A stretch of DNA of 64,000 bases from Ilyonectria destructans (GCA_020740775.1 JAHEWK010000032.1:62001-126000), one strand, 5' to 3'. Shown: positions 43,251-54,700, counted from the stretch's first letter. Made by a program: numbers and translations. The notes: generated by a model not told the origin, from the sequence alone.

Positions 43251-46200
43251 CAGGGTTGAAATCCATGCCGCGGAATCCACATATGGATCCACATATGGAT
43301 ACATATCCATTTCCACGCCATTCCATATGGCCTTCAGCAAATCCACGTCCATTCCACGTAACCCCTTCCACATGTGGAAATCGTGGAAATGAATGGATAT
43401 TACGTCGGTACCTAATTATTAGGCGAGGTTTGAAAACAGTTACTACAGCAACTATCTGATTTCCCCGACTACCGGTAGTAAATAGGCCGCACCAAGTACT
43501 TTCTTTCGCCGACAATAATTCATGCCTTTAATTTGCAACCTTGATTGTAAAATTTTTGGATCTGGCCACTTTTGTTACTTGATCACACGAAACGCCCATC
43601 ATTCGAGACAGACAGATGGATGTAACTCTCCATCCCGCCCTACCCTCACCACCTACCGAAATTACTGCTCAAAAGCTAGCTACAGCTGTTCCTGAACGTA
43701 CAGAAGAAGACGAACGACGACTCTTTCGACTTTATAAAGGCTGGACCTTTTCCGAGAGAGACGGCCAAGTGCGCCAATGGGTCTATCAGTTCGGCTACGA
43801 TATCCAGGAGACCAAGAAGAAGGAACGGCGATGGGTGTGTTGCCTTTGCATCAAGCAGAAGAGCCCAAGGCCAAAGAGCTATGCCGTCAAGGGCTTGCAG
43901 AACGCCGAGATTCACTTGTACGAGGATCACAACGGCATTGTGGATCCCACAGGCAAAAAGCAAAGGCCTGCGAAAGCAGCTGAGAAAGCACCCCAGTCCA
44001 TTGCCACGATCCTACAGCTTAACCCCAAAGAGCCAAAGGAACAGTATTTTATCAACATGCTGATCAAACGTTTTAATAAGACTGTCTTCCAGCAGAAACT
44101 CGTCAACTGGATCGTCAATTCTAACCAGTCCTTCTCAACTGCCAACGATAAAGACCTTCGCGATATTTTCAACTATCTCAACCCCTCCGTCGAAATTACC
44201 CAAGCTAACATCACCCATACGACCGTACGTGCAATTGCGGAACGAGAGTTTAACAATAACAAGGGGAGGGTCAAGGAGGTGTTGCGAAAGAGCCCAGGCC
44301 AGATTCAGATCCAGTACGACGGCTGGAAGTCCGGTAACCGCCATGCCTTATATGGCATCACGTGTGTGTTCCGGGATTCCAACAACCGGCCACAAAAGTG
44401 TGTTCTTGGCCTGCCTGAGCTTACAGAGCGGCACACAGGCAAGAACATCGCAGGGCAAATTATCGAGATTATCCAGGAGTTTGAGATTGACAATAAGGCC
44501 GGTTATTTCACACTGGATAATGCCGGTAACAATAAAACCTCGATGGAAGATCTTGGTTTGGAATTCGGGTTTGACTGGGAGAAGAGATGGGTTCGGTGCA
44601 TTGGCCATGTTGTCAATATAGTAGTGAAACATATGCTATTTGGCAAAAGCCCTGATGCTTTCGAAAAAGAGGTCTATGAAGGCGCTTATACAGCGGCCAA
44701 GGAGCACGAAGTCTGGAGGAAGCGAGGGTCTGTTGGTAAATGGCACAACTTCGCCGTTATAAGTGGCTGAGCCTTTGATTCTAATTCTTTTTACTTACTA
44801 AGTTGTAGGAAGTGAGCAGATCGGATATATGGACCGACATGCTGAAGAAGGTCCAGGCTGTTGAATGCCAACTTTCCGACGACCCTCAGCTTAAGGGTCA
44901 TACTCCAGTTGGTGTTGTGATTGACAATGCTACTCGATGGCTTTCTCAACTCTCGATGATCGAGCGTGCCCTTGTTTTGCGGCCATTCTACGATTCCTTT
45001 GTCCAGAGAGCGTCAAGCGAGTGGAACAAAAGCAATTTGACGAAGACTGGCAACATCAAAAAGGGCTCGAAGAAGCCATTCTTTCTCCAGAATGAGAATT
45101 GCATTACTGATGACGATTGGCACGTGTTCCAGGCACTTCACGATATCCTGCTTGACTTCCAGTTGGTAGTTAAAGCCCTTGAGGGTGATGGACAGGGAAA
45201 ACACCACGAGAAAGTCGAGGATAACGAAGTCGAACCCCCACTGTCAGGTAAGTCTTGGATTTCTCGAGGCAGCTATTATTATTATTGTTATGGCTAACTC
45301 CTCCAAGGCACAAGCTGGGACCTTATCCATGCGTATGAATTTCTTCTCGAGAGTCTTGAGTCTGCCAAGAGAACAGTTGCCAATCTTCCAGATGGCCACC
45401 ACCTCGCTATCAACATCAACCTTGGTTGGCTCAAGTTGAACGAATACTACGAGCATTTGAACGATAGCCCCCTCATCTATGGCGCCGCAGCTCTCCACCC
45501 TGCTTACCGGTGGGCGTTGTTTGATGATCTGTGGGGGGACGATGAGGAAAGACGACTGTGGATTACAAAGGCCAAAGAGATAGTCCAGGATCTTTGGGAG
45601 AGCGAGTACAAGGATCTTCAGCTTGATGATTCAGAGATCAATTTGCCTGCAAGTAAACGGCTAAAGACCTCGAGGAACAGATTCACGGCATGGCGCACCC
45701 AGAAGAGAGGACTGGCAACTGGTGGGCTTTCTGTTGATGAGTCGCCCGCTCCATCATCCGGGTCTTCAATCACCAGTCAGGATCTTGATGAGTACGAGCA
45801 GTGGCAACGCGATATCGATGATTCTGATGCCCTTGTCACAGATCCTTACGATTACTGGCACACAAGGCGGCTTAAATACCCTAGGTTGTCTAGGATGGCC
45901 TTGGATCTGCTTACTGCGCCGCCTATGTCAGCCGAGTGCGAGAGGCTATTCTCAACTACTGGCCGTATGGTCACAAAGAACCGTAATAGGCTAGATGCTA
46001 GTACGATTGGACTTTGTCAGACGTTACGTAGTTGGTTGCGTGCTGGCTTGATCAGGTCGTTAGATAGAATTCTGATGGAGCAATGAGATGTTTACTTGTC
46101 CGAGTTATGTTAGCAGATTACTATTACGTGGATTCATTTCCACAAATGTGGAAATGGATCCATATGGATCCATATCCACCCATTCCACCTGGCGATTATT

Positions 46201-46266
46201 AGTCAGCATCCATATCCACGCCATATTTCCGAATGTGTCGTGGAGTGTCATGGATTTCAACCCTGC
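43251..46266 (+). mobile_element. Full-length hAT transposon with target-site duplication
   Basis: Perfect 17-bp inverted repeats, CAGGGTTGAAATCCATG at 43251-43267 and its complement at 46249-46265, enclose 3.0 kb. GGTGACAC occurs at 43243-43250 and 46267-46274 as the 8-bp target-site duplication (one extra C, 46266, separates the right repeat from it). Subterminal regions at both ends carry repeated CATATGGATCCATATCCAC-like motifs, possible transposase-binding sites. The internal gene is open. Length, CAGGG-type ends and 8-bp duplication identify the hAT superfamily. Confidence 0.93.
43616..46086 (+). CDS. hAT transposase
   Basis: Three exons fit in phase: 43616-44755, 44809-45247, 45308-46086 (785 aa); introns of 53 and 60 nt end GTTGTAG and CTCCAAG. 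The first donor (GTTATA) is non-canonical and slightly uncertain. The N-terminus has a BED-finger-like Cys/His set (WVCCLCIKQKSPRPKSY...GLQNAEIHLYEDH). The RNase-H-like core shows IQIQYDGWKSGNRHALYGIT (first Asp), YFTLDNAGNNKTSMEDLG (second Asp) and CIGHVVNIVVKHMLFG. The C-terminal hATC dimerisation region reads YPRLSRMALDLLTAPPMSAE, CERLFSTTGRMVTKNRNRLD. No stop or frameshift is present, so it may be able to mobilise itself and related non-autonomous ends such as those at 37.2 kb. Confidence 0.9.
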
Positions 46267-47199
46267 GGTGACACCGCAGACTTCGTCATTATTGGGGGAC
46301 GCCGCGACGCGGGAGATGAGCATGAATTTGGCATTGGTAGCCTATGGTGGACGCCATTCTATATCGGGTGCATCAAAAATAAGGACGAGGTGTGCCGCTT
46401 TAATGCCAAGCCGAGATCTCGCATATTCGATACGATCGACAGACATGGCATCTCGAAAGAAAACATCACGTACCTCAACCGCCATGGATATTTCACACGA
46501 GCACCATTCGCCAAGTCTATGCCCGAGTACGATGTCTTATTCGAGCCCGCACGGAGGCTGCAGCCAGTGGAGCTATTCAAGCATCCGTTTATTGTAGAAG
46601 TGGTTGGTGCTGGCTTCGACAAGCCCGCGAACGTTGGGTACTTTGCTCTGCGATTTCCACTAGTGTTGAAGGTTCATGAGGATCGCTCGTTCAGGGATAC
46701 AATCAGCTTTGGGGAGTTGGAGTAGATGGCCCAAAGATGCCTAGAGCTACCGGATGGTAGAGAACAGGAAGAGAAAAGCTGGCTTAGGAGACTGCGAGGC
46801 TACGAGCACCTACTCGACAGATCAAGGACTAGCTCTCCCAGTGACGACACAGTTTCTGTCGCAGATATCTGTGAAGGCAGGCAAAGCAACCGACAACAGG
46901 AGAAGTTGGGGACGGCTGTTGAGTCCCAGTGCCTTGATAATATTTCCCTCGGGGCATCAAAGCGGAAGATAGCTCCAGAGGTTGCCTTGTATGGTAATTC
47001 AACCGTCAAGCGAGCAAAGCAGGAGTAAACGAAAGAATCGGTCCTGAAGAGAAAGTGTCGCGAACTTTAGGCTCTGGACTCTGTATGTACAGTACTACGC
47101 ATTCTAAGGTGTGTAATGAAGAGCCGCGTGCGGGAATGGGCGTCCTTGTTTGTCTTCTGTGTCCTTCTTTTGGCGCTCATGCAGGGGTGTCATTTTAGG

Positions 47200-47395
47200 G
47201 GCTAGTCGAGAGCATTCGCTAGTCGAGAGAATTCGCTCGTCGAGAGAAATCGCTGGCCGAGAGAAATCGCTCGTCGAGAGACTTCCCTGTTCGAGAGAAT
47301 TTCCTGTTCGAGAGAATTCCCTGTTCGAGAGAATTCGCTCGTCGAGAGAATTCGCTCGTCGAGAGAATTCGCTAGTCGAGAGAATTCCAAGCTTC
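47200..47395. repeat. 17-bp minisatellite, about 11 units
   Basis: Tandem units of the type GTCGAGAGAATTCGCTC, with variants TTCGAGAGAATTCCCTG and GCCGAGAGAAATCGCTC, fill this stretch. Variants are clustered by type, suggesting stepwise amplification. Confidence 0.9.
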
Positions 47396-47530
47396 GAAAT
47401 CGATCGACCAATCGATTTGATCGATTCGATTAATCGATTCGATTTCGATTTCGATCGATCGATCAGAGCTGCCAGTCGATCGATATCGATCGATTACAAG
47501 CCCTGATCGATCGATTTGATCGTCGATCGG
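47395..47530. repeat. GATCGAT-rich palindromic array, left
   Basis: Dense ATCGAT/GATCGATC motifs, including the palindrome CGATCGATATCGATCG. A second block lies at 47743-47872. Both blocks overlap the open frame of the truncated membrane protein and make it read low-complexity Ile/Asp/Arg. Confidence 0.85.
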
Positions 47531-47742
47531 GTGGTCCATATATAAATCGGTGAGGTGCAGGGTAGGCTGCCCTGGATTCTGCCTCTGTGTGGATCGCAAC
47601 ACATCGCATGTCCCACAAAGCACCCCTGGCAGGTGCGATTGGTGGAGAGACGCTGCTGTTGAGTGCTTTCTAAGGAGGAAGGCGCCCCACCACCTTCCTT
47701 TTTAGGATTCTGTAGCTTCGTTGCCTCGTCACGTGAGGCTCT

Positions 47743-47872
47743 GTCTGTCGATATGATCGATCGATATCGATCGACTGAGAGGGCCGCTCGATCGATATCG
47801 ATCGATTGAAGGCGATGATCGATATAAATCGATCGATCAGGGCTCGGAATCGATCTGTACGATCGATTTCCA
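47743..47872. repeat. GATCGAT-rich palindromic array, right
   Basis: The same motif family as 47395-47530, with three copies of the core GATCGATATCGATCGA or close variants. The roughly 210 bp between the blocks lack the motif. Confidence 0.85.
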
Positions 47873-48330
47873 ACTCTGGTCGGGGCAGCTTGGAGGGCTC
47901 TGATGACAGAGTAGATAGGCCCTTGGAGAAGAGGAGTGCCGATAGTCTCTAACATGACTGCCGCAAGCATAGCAGTGGCTAGACTGGCTTGTGTTGCTAT
48001 CGCTGTTCGTATGACTGCCGTGGATATTGTTACGACCCTGGTGGCCCAGTTCGCGTCGATAATTCGGGCCCAGACCACATTTGGTTCGCCAGCGGTAATG
48101 ACTCTTATCGATTCTTTCCAGATCAAAGCCAGGGCTATGAACAATATCACCACTATCGCCGATCCCAGAAACAGTATAACGATACTGATGGTACTGAGGC
48201 GCTCCCGGAAGGGTCTTTTGCTGCGTCTGGGCCGTTCATATCCAGGATCGTAGTTTGTGTCCTCGGTAGCTGCGTTTCGAGGTTCTAGCGGTATGTAAGG
48301 AGTATACACTCGGCGGGGGTGGCGTTCCAT
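47873..48330 (-). pseudogene. Truncated fungal membrane protein, N-terminal part
   Basis: ATG at 48330 opens a frame with a polar, Arg-rich start (YERPRRSKRPFRERLSTI), a clear transmembrane helix (ISIVILFLGSAIVVILFIALALI), then ANWATRVVTISTAVIRTAIA, TQASLATAMLAAVMLETIGT, PLLQGPIYSVIRALQAAPTR. This is the N-terminal part of a large fungal multi-pass membrane protein family of unknown function. After SYRSI the frame runs into the GATCGAT array and stays open by chance to 47494 with unrelated low-complexity residues. The downstream helices are missing, so the repeat expansion or a rearrangement truncated the gene. Confidence 0.6.
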
Positions 48331-49645
48331 AATGATTTAGATCGTTGATGGATCCGTCACGGCCAATTCGATCAGGGCAATAGCGTTCAATACGATGTGG
48401 AGACCAAAGATGATTGTATTGTTGTTCTTAGTTGCTTCCGGACCCCTCTTTCTGTGAGGGATTTTTCCTGTAATCGCCATTTCGGCGGTCCCGGCCTCAC
48501 TACCCCGGACCACAAAGAGTGGTCCACAACAATGGCCCACAACACCAAGACCTGTCAAGCTGCAATAACGACGGAATGGCGTCCACTCCCGGACCCAATG
48601 TCTCGTCAGGATGCACGTCTTGAACAACACAAAGAGGGTCCTTTGATCACTGACCACCGCTCGGGCCTCCCTCAAATGTAGCACGGCTGATCACGCGCCC
48701 CCGTACCCCCCAGTAAGCCACCTCAGTTTGACCAAGGCAACGTGCAGTTCAGACGGCAAAGTGCATGACTGTTTTGGTGTTGATGCAGGTTTGAGCATCA
48801 GGCAGCAATGGGCGAATGCATTTCCGGCAACGTTGGCTGAGAAAGCACCGCACCCTGCCGGTTTCATCCACCTTGGCTGCTGGCGGTAGACAAGCAATTC
48901 ATGGGTCTTCGTATCATGTGAGGTAAGACAGAAGCTCGGTTACAACCAACACCTGCAATGCAGCAGCAAGTTTTTCCTCTAAGGGCGAATAGATAACGCA
49001 GAACATCTAGTCAGCTCTAAGCGATCTGCACGGAACGGACCGGTCTGCCCTCTACGATTTGATGCTGACGGAGAGTGCGGGGCAAGCGACCAACTTTCAG
49101 CTACTGCTGCAAGCTTCCGTGTCACCTCAAACTGAGGCAAGATACCACGGCCAATGATTCCCAGTCCGGTCGCACTTGCTGCTGAGTCGACAGTTTCTCC
49201 CCTCACTTACCCACCACAATTTCTCGTGCATCTTCTTTCAAGGCTGCGTCTTGCCGCTCTCGCACCGGTAACTGACCCGCCAAGCTGAGATAAACGCCGT
49301 CTTGGCTTTAGGGTTGCTCACCTCGACATTTGTCTGTTTATCAAGCGCCACCGAAGGTCTGGATACCCATGTGTCCCCCGCATGACATGATCGGATGCCT
49401 GTAATTAGGCACCTGTCCGGCGTATGCCTATATCCGCCCGCCCGTAAGACTCAGCCCCTACGACGGGCCTATTGTGGCTGCAGCCGGTCAAACAAGCCGT
49501 GATACGGTCTTTGACGGGGGTTTCCATCAAACCCAAAAACGGCAATAGATCAACGCAGTTTTCTCTTTCCTCGCAGAGGAGATACCGTGGATCATCACAT
49601 CAAGGTCCATGGTCCCCGAGCTTTGGAAGCTGGCAAAAGGGCACT
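48331..49645. other. Intergenic, nothing recognised
   Basis: About 1.3 kb with open frames of up to 115 aa on both strands but no conserved motif; no paired terminal repeats seen. Confidence 0.4.
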
Positions 49646-49720
49646 TGAGCGATGGTAGGATGCTGAACACTTGGAGGAGTTGGCCTTCAAGCAAAAGGTC
49701 AAGCGAGAAATGTGGGGCTT
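49646..49720 (+). mobile_element. Short LINE 3' UTR fragment
   Basis: GATGGTAGGATGCTGAACAC...GGAG(G/A)A(G/A)TTGGCCTTCAAG and a GTGGGGCTT end match the LINE 3' UTR at 25.16-25.26 kb. The terminal part is lost, so it is an internal fragment. Confidence 0.7.
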
Positions 49721-50397
49721 TGTTATTGGCCCAGGTCAAACCGGTTGAAACTGTAACGATATTTCGTAAGCAACCCTTCCAAGGTCAGACCATTCTCTCG
49801 TCTTAGAATAGTGTTTTACGCCTTTCATTGAGTAAAAAATGCCTAACAATGGCTGAAAGAGGCCTGACCACTTGAGCTTGATGAATTAAAACTCGTTCTA
49901 TCGATTCATGTAGTTCTTAATTAATGCGTGCATTGAGATGGCCAATTTTTGCGGGAGAAAATGTCGCCGTTAGCCGCCCATTGTGAATTCCACGAAGTCC
50001 CCGCGGGCTCAAGCATGACCTGGCACAGGAGGGGATTCGCACGGACGAAAAGGGTGTATTTTAGTAAATTACGGGCTATCCTTGGTACAGTAGACCCGGT
50101 CCAGGACTGAAAGTGTTAGGCGAAACCGAGGCCTTGAGGAATCCAGAGCATCCCAGACGCGTCAATGAGAGCGCCCAGGGGCTGCTGTTGGAGCTTCTCA
50201 AGGATGGATTCACGGCTGATAAACGTTTCATTCTTCGGGTAGGGAACAAGAACTACGACTGTTGTAAGAGCTATTTGGCTTCAGATTGCAGACGACAATG
50301 AATCTACCTACACCAAGGTCCAGCAGGCTGCTCTGGGACATGGTAGTTCTCTGAATGGAATCAGTAGGTGTTCCCAGCAGGCCATCCCAGCAGAACA
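49721..50397. other. Intergenic downstream of the DUF7580-PNP gene
   Basis: No gene recognised. A minus-strand frame at about 50340-50228 (SQSSLLDLGVGRFIVVCNLK) could in principle be a further 3' exon of the neighbouring gene through a GTGCGT donor near its stop, but I see no family support. Confidence 0.3.
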
Positions 50398-53300
50398 TCA
50401 CGCACCTGCGGGTAACGAAGGCACCCAGTGGTCCAAAAACGCCTTCATGCACGCTGCCGCCGTCGCCGCTGCGTAGCGCTGCCACGCCTTGGTCTTGTGG
50501 CTGTCCGCGTAGTCGCAGGCGCCCTTGATCACCACGCACGGGAAGCTGTCCCAGACCCCCGCGCCTTCCATCTCGAACCCCACGACGCCCTCTTGCCGGG
50601 CGATGGCATCGCGGCCTTCGCCAGACTTCATCACCGTATCGCCCGACGCAATCAGGCCGAAGTGCACGGCAGGCTGCAGAATATCCTGCTCGAGGCGGCT
50701 GCGCGGCACCAGCGGTCCGTTGCAACCGCACTCATTGCACGGTGTCCCATCGGCGACGTGGCGATACGCTGCCTCAAACAGCCTGTCATGCACGACTCCC
50801 GGATATTCGGCTGCCAGGTCTGGCTCGTGTTGGATCACACTCAAGTAGCCAGCCATCTTACTTTGCAACGTTTTGCGGACGCGAATACCCTTCAGCTTCG
50901 TTAGTAGCGAGCGTATCTCGGCATTAGGCCTTCCCAACGAGTCCAGCAGCGTATCTTTGCGTATGAAGCGGTCGGGCAGTTGCCGCCCAAGATCGTACTG
51001 GACTACGCCATCGCTGACGACGACGTCGCCAAGCACGATCTCCTCGCCGCCGGGGCTAAACGGAACAGCGCCGCAGACGCCCACCACAACCGCAAGCCTG
51101 ATGTTGGGGAAGCTCGCCCGGCAATTGGCGGCGACTGCTGATGCGTTGGCCTTCCCCATACCCGGCATGTGTGCGAGGACGATGTTGTGGCGGCCGATAG
51201 CACCGGTGGAATAGGCGTTGGGATCACCCGGGGCTTTGTCATAGGGCGGACCATCCTCGTCCCAGTGGTGGTCGAAGAGAGCGTCTACGGCGTCAGCCTC
51301 GATGATGAGGGCGCAGATGACGGCGATCTCGAAGTCGTGACGCGTGGCCGGGCGCCACGACTGACGCGCCGTAGTCGGGAGAGCCGGTGCGGCGATGGCG
51401 CTCTCGAAGTAGGCCTCGGCGAGCTGATCCGGATTGTATCGGCGCACTAATACTACATCAGCTCCAGCCTAGATTATTTACTATATCCTTCCACATACAC
51501 TGTAGGTTATGGCTTCCGCGCTCGTCCTGTGGCCCCTGAAGGAGTTGTAGCTCTATGGTTGTCAGAAATGCATCCGAAGCGGCGCTGGGGCGCATTTCGT
51601 TCTCCTTCTCTTCGGAGATCTCTACAATTGTCTCCATCGATTGACAAGAGATTCCCAAGGGGAGTATTTGCGGAGGAGCCAGCCCAGAGCCCGAGTATGA
51701 TGCCGTGTCCTGTTCTGAATTGGACTGTTCGACGAACTGTCGCAGATTGCTGATTACTTCATATCGTTGTTTTAGAGGGTAGACCACCTTTTGGAACAGG
51801 TCAGTCTGTATCTTGCGGTTATAATCCTTCCTCTCTATGTCGCTAGAGTCTTCGTATAATTGAAGGCATGCGTCGATGATATCACGATATGGCTCGTCGA
51901 TATTTCCTTCGAGGTCTTCGTGCAGGCGAGTCAGCGCGATATATAATGATGGACCTTCCGAGAATTCGTCTTTGTCCTCGTCACCCGCGATTATCTCCTT
52001 TTCCAACTCTAGTTCCAGAAGAACAGTTGTCAGAGCCAAAATATAAGGATCCCCTTCTCCTGTGTCCTCGTTGAAGCCAGGTTGTTCAACCGGCTCGGAA
52101 CTTAAACGGAAGGTTATGTATGCGCCCGGGATGGCGTCCTTTCCGGCTGTGATATTGTCTTCTTGCCGGATGTAGATGGTATCAGCATTCCAGGGTTTAT
52201 TCTGCAGCAACGGGCTTCCATAGAGGTGTAACAGGGAATTGGCGATATGCAGTCCCAGTCTTCTTTTCTCTTTTTTCTTGAGAGTTCTGTAGTTTCGAAC
52301 CTCTCTTCGCCTCAGATCCTCTTCCTTCTGGAGCATCTGCCTTAGACTCATCCTGGGTGGATTTGGTAAAGCCTTCATGCGACTCTGTGTGCCGGACGAC
52401 TTGCGTATGTCTCTCTCACTGAACAGCATCCGAGACACCTTCCTCGTCCTGGACGACCGCTTCAGCTCAGTGCATATGTTTCCAATGCTGCCTCCTTGCG
52501 TCTCGCCGTCGGTGAGGCGCCCCTGGGAAAAGTAGACCCGCTGCCACAGGTTCGTGCCTTCGCAAATAGAAAGCATCATGTCAAATTCTGGTTGATCAAA
52601 CCCGGAGAGGCGCATGTGGGCCATATGCGGTGTTTGAATTTTGTGACAGATCGTCTCTTTCAGTAATCTGAAGAGGTCTCCTGAAGCTTCAGAGAGCCGC
52701 CGGGCTTGGACGAGAGGGGTCATATCAAGGTCGACATCTTGTTGAACAGCCTGGCGCATTTGCACACTCGCTTCTCTGCCAATTTCAGAACATATCTTGG
52801 CCATCGTCTGGTTGAACGATTGTGCTGTTGATTTTGCCAGACGGTAGAGTGCCGAATTTGTCCCAAATGAGATCAGGCTAGAAACCGATTTCCCTTTTGA
52901 GATCTTATTTTTCAGCGCGAGGAGTTTGGGAAACTCATTGTTCAACCGCTGTCGAGCTCTATCAATATCTTGACGATACAAATCAAAAATGGAGGACACG
53001 CGAAAGCATACCGCATTCTTATGATCTGAATCCGTGTCAAGTAGGATACACTCATCGACAAGGTTCTCGAACAGGTAAAGGATGCAATCCAGGCTGTCCC
53101 GAGCATCGTGAAATGATTTGTCCGAGAGCTCACACTCGGCATCCTCTTCATTGAAGGTGATTGTGATCATTTTGATTTCATTTCGCAGTAGCGTGATTAA
53201 ATTGTCGTCCACTGGCAGCGCGTTCGAGGACTCGGAGACTGCTGGCAATGCTTCGACGAAGGTGGAATGCACCGCGAAGAGCAGCTGACAGCGTTCGTCT

Positions 53301-53464
53301 TTATCGAGCCGCATCTTGCTGGTCCGCGAGTCCTCTTGGCATAAGACTCTTATACGTGATGAGAATGATCGTGCGAGAACACGCGGTAGCAGCGGTGTGC
53401 TCGTATCATTCGAGACGGGCGAGATGCTCGTGGAGAAGGCTTTCTGCCCGAAAAGCTTGGGCAT
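50398..53464 (-). CDS. DUF7580/PNP_UDP fusion protein (NLR-like, no NTPase)
   Basis: Two frames 10 bp apart are best joined by an intron. Exon 1 is 53464-51499 and exon 2 is 51446-50398. The intron (GTATGT donor, GCTGAT branch-like site, ATTAG acceptor, 52 nt) is phase-compatible and gives 1004 aa. The second frame has no ATG for its first 90 or so residues, which argues against a separate gene. Exon 1 encodes a helical N-terminal region (KMRLDKDERCQLLFAVHSTF...), a basic linker, then LGLHIANSLLHLYGSPLLQN, DPYILALTTVLLELELEKEI and DIIDACLQLYEDSS, the pattern of DUF7580. Exon 2 encodes PNP_UDP_1: LAVVVGVCGAVPFSPGGEEI, VVQYDLGRQLP, GFEMEGAGVWDSFPCVVIKG, CDYADSHKTKAWQRYAA. There is no NACHT or repeat region. 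I infer a nucleoside-hydrolysing effector controlled by the DUF7580 part. Confidence 0.7.
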
Positions 53465-53504
53465 TTAACGAGATGACAAGGTGGGGCTGAAGGATGGATG
53501 GATT

Positions 53505-54700
53505 TTATTTCGCCCGGGGGGACACACCCCAGAGGGCCTTTGCGCTAAGCTATTTTCGTTTCGTACGGTTCTTCCATAATCACCCGAAGCCCCACAATTT
53601 CACTTTACTGACTGTTCCAATCTGATGTATATGCAGTGACAGGCCTGCTTGAAGGCCAATTTCTCCAAGTGTTCAGCATCCTATCCTCAGCAGCTGAAGC
53701 ACGGTCTGCCAAAATGAGACTGTATGATGTTAGTAGGATTCAATCTGAATAGTTAGTGTGCCTGAGGCTTCTGGTCCATGTCAAGCCTCCCCGTTGCAAT
53801 GGCAAATTTGATCGTCGCCCGTACTGCCCGCATGTCTGGCGCCCATTTGTCACCGTCAGACGCCGCCTTTCCTCCCAGGAAGTATGATAGGTTTCCCATC
53901 TTTGTCTGTGAGCATCGCAGCATGCCTTCTCGTTGCGCGGTCCATTTTGTGCAGCGGAATAGGAAGTGTTCCACTGTCTCTGATGCTTGCCCGCATTCGC
54001 AAGTGTCCGATTCCATTGCTCCTATCTTGCACAGAAAGCTGTTAAGTCTCGCCATTCCGGTGCGGAGCTGCGACAGTACGTCTGCTTCCTTCCTCTTCAG
54101 CGGGTCATATAGAGTACGGGTATGCTTGCTTGGCAGTGCCGTGTCTATCTGCTTCGAGTATTTCCCGACTCTTTCTGGTAGTGTTCTTGTTTGCCGCTGC
54201 TTGGTTATCGCTAGTCTTATCCTTGTGGATCTTGCTAGATGTGGTGGCACGTCTGGTCTGCATTCTCCTTCTGTGGCCTTCCGCGCTGCTGCTTTGGCTT
54301 TTGTTCCCAGCGCGAAATCCTCTTCTCCTGCTGGAACCCACAACATCCGGAGAGAGTGGCCCTCGTCTTCGAGACGCTTGATATGGTCGTATATTTGCCG
54401 TATGATCTGTTGGCCGGATTGTTGTCGTGGCCGCCGTATGACTTCTAGTGCGGAGCGGCTGCTCGTCATGACAGTCATATCCCGCCGGCAGAGTCCAGAC
54501 GGCATACATCTCAATACCATCTCTATAGCTCCTAGCTCGGCGATGTATAGGTTCAGCTCCTCCGTCAATCCGAGAGTGATGGAGTAGCTGGCCACTACCT
54601 CGTCATCGTTATTGATCGCCGTGTCTCGTACGACACCTCCCATGCCTACCATGCCCCTTCTCTGCGAGGAGCAGGTGGCAATGACTATGCCATCCACCCT
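53505..54700 (-). mobile_element. 5'-truncated Tad-like LINE (RNase H and 3' end)
   Basis: The minus frame 54697-53753 (314 aa, no stop) reads GMVGMGGVVRD, YIAELGAIEMVLRCM, LEVIRRPRQQSGQQIIRQIY (RNase-H-like region), then KQIDTALPSKHTRTLYDPLK, CECGQASETVEHFLFRC. The 3' UTR (53752-53505) ends with GGGCGAAATAAAATCC, the same end as at 25.3 kb. EN and RT domains are missing. The 3' end lies 41 bp before the start codon of the DUF7580-PNP gene, within its probable promoter or leader. Confidence 0.85.

Larger units (their letters stand above)
43070..47028 (+). pseudogene. ATP-dependent DNA ligase, split by a hAT element
   Basis: The left part (43077-43250) reads REVFEFSSFDAAERLSETFV, QRWEGFVLKGCDDPYFSF, FIKLKKDYIPGLGDT; EGFVLKG and IKLKKDY are nucleotidyltransferase motifs IV and V of ATP-dependent ligases. 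The right part (from 46275) continues ADFVIIGGRRDAGDEHEFGI, GSLWWTPFYIGCIKNKDEVC, with the OB-fold part and FKHPFIVEVVGAGFDKP. Removing the element and one 8-bp target copy leaves GGTGACACCGCAGAC in frame, so the insertion hit an open frame. A TAG at 46723-46725 then interrupts SFGELE/MAQRCLELP; the tail continues in frame to 47028. The AMP-binding lysine motif (KxDG) and everything upstream are missing. It is therefore an old partial copy with a young insertion. Confidence 0.8.

Noticed and set aside
47494..47740. C-terminal 80 residues of the 278-aa membrane-protein frame as real coding sequence
   Set aside because: They follow a GATCGAT array and consist of unrelated, low-complexity residues; the family sequence ends before the array.
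50228..50731. 167-aa minus frame downstream of the PNP exon
   Set aside because: Mostly a shifted frame of the PNP exon; the remaining 40 residues have no family resemblance.
53778..54587. 269-aa plus-strand frame inside the LINE copy
   Set aside because: Antisense shadow of the LINE ORF2 C-terminus, which has clear family motifs.
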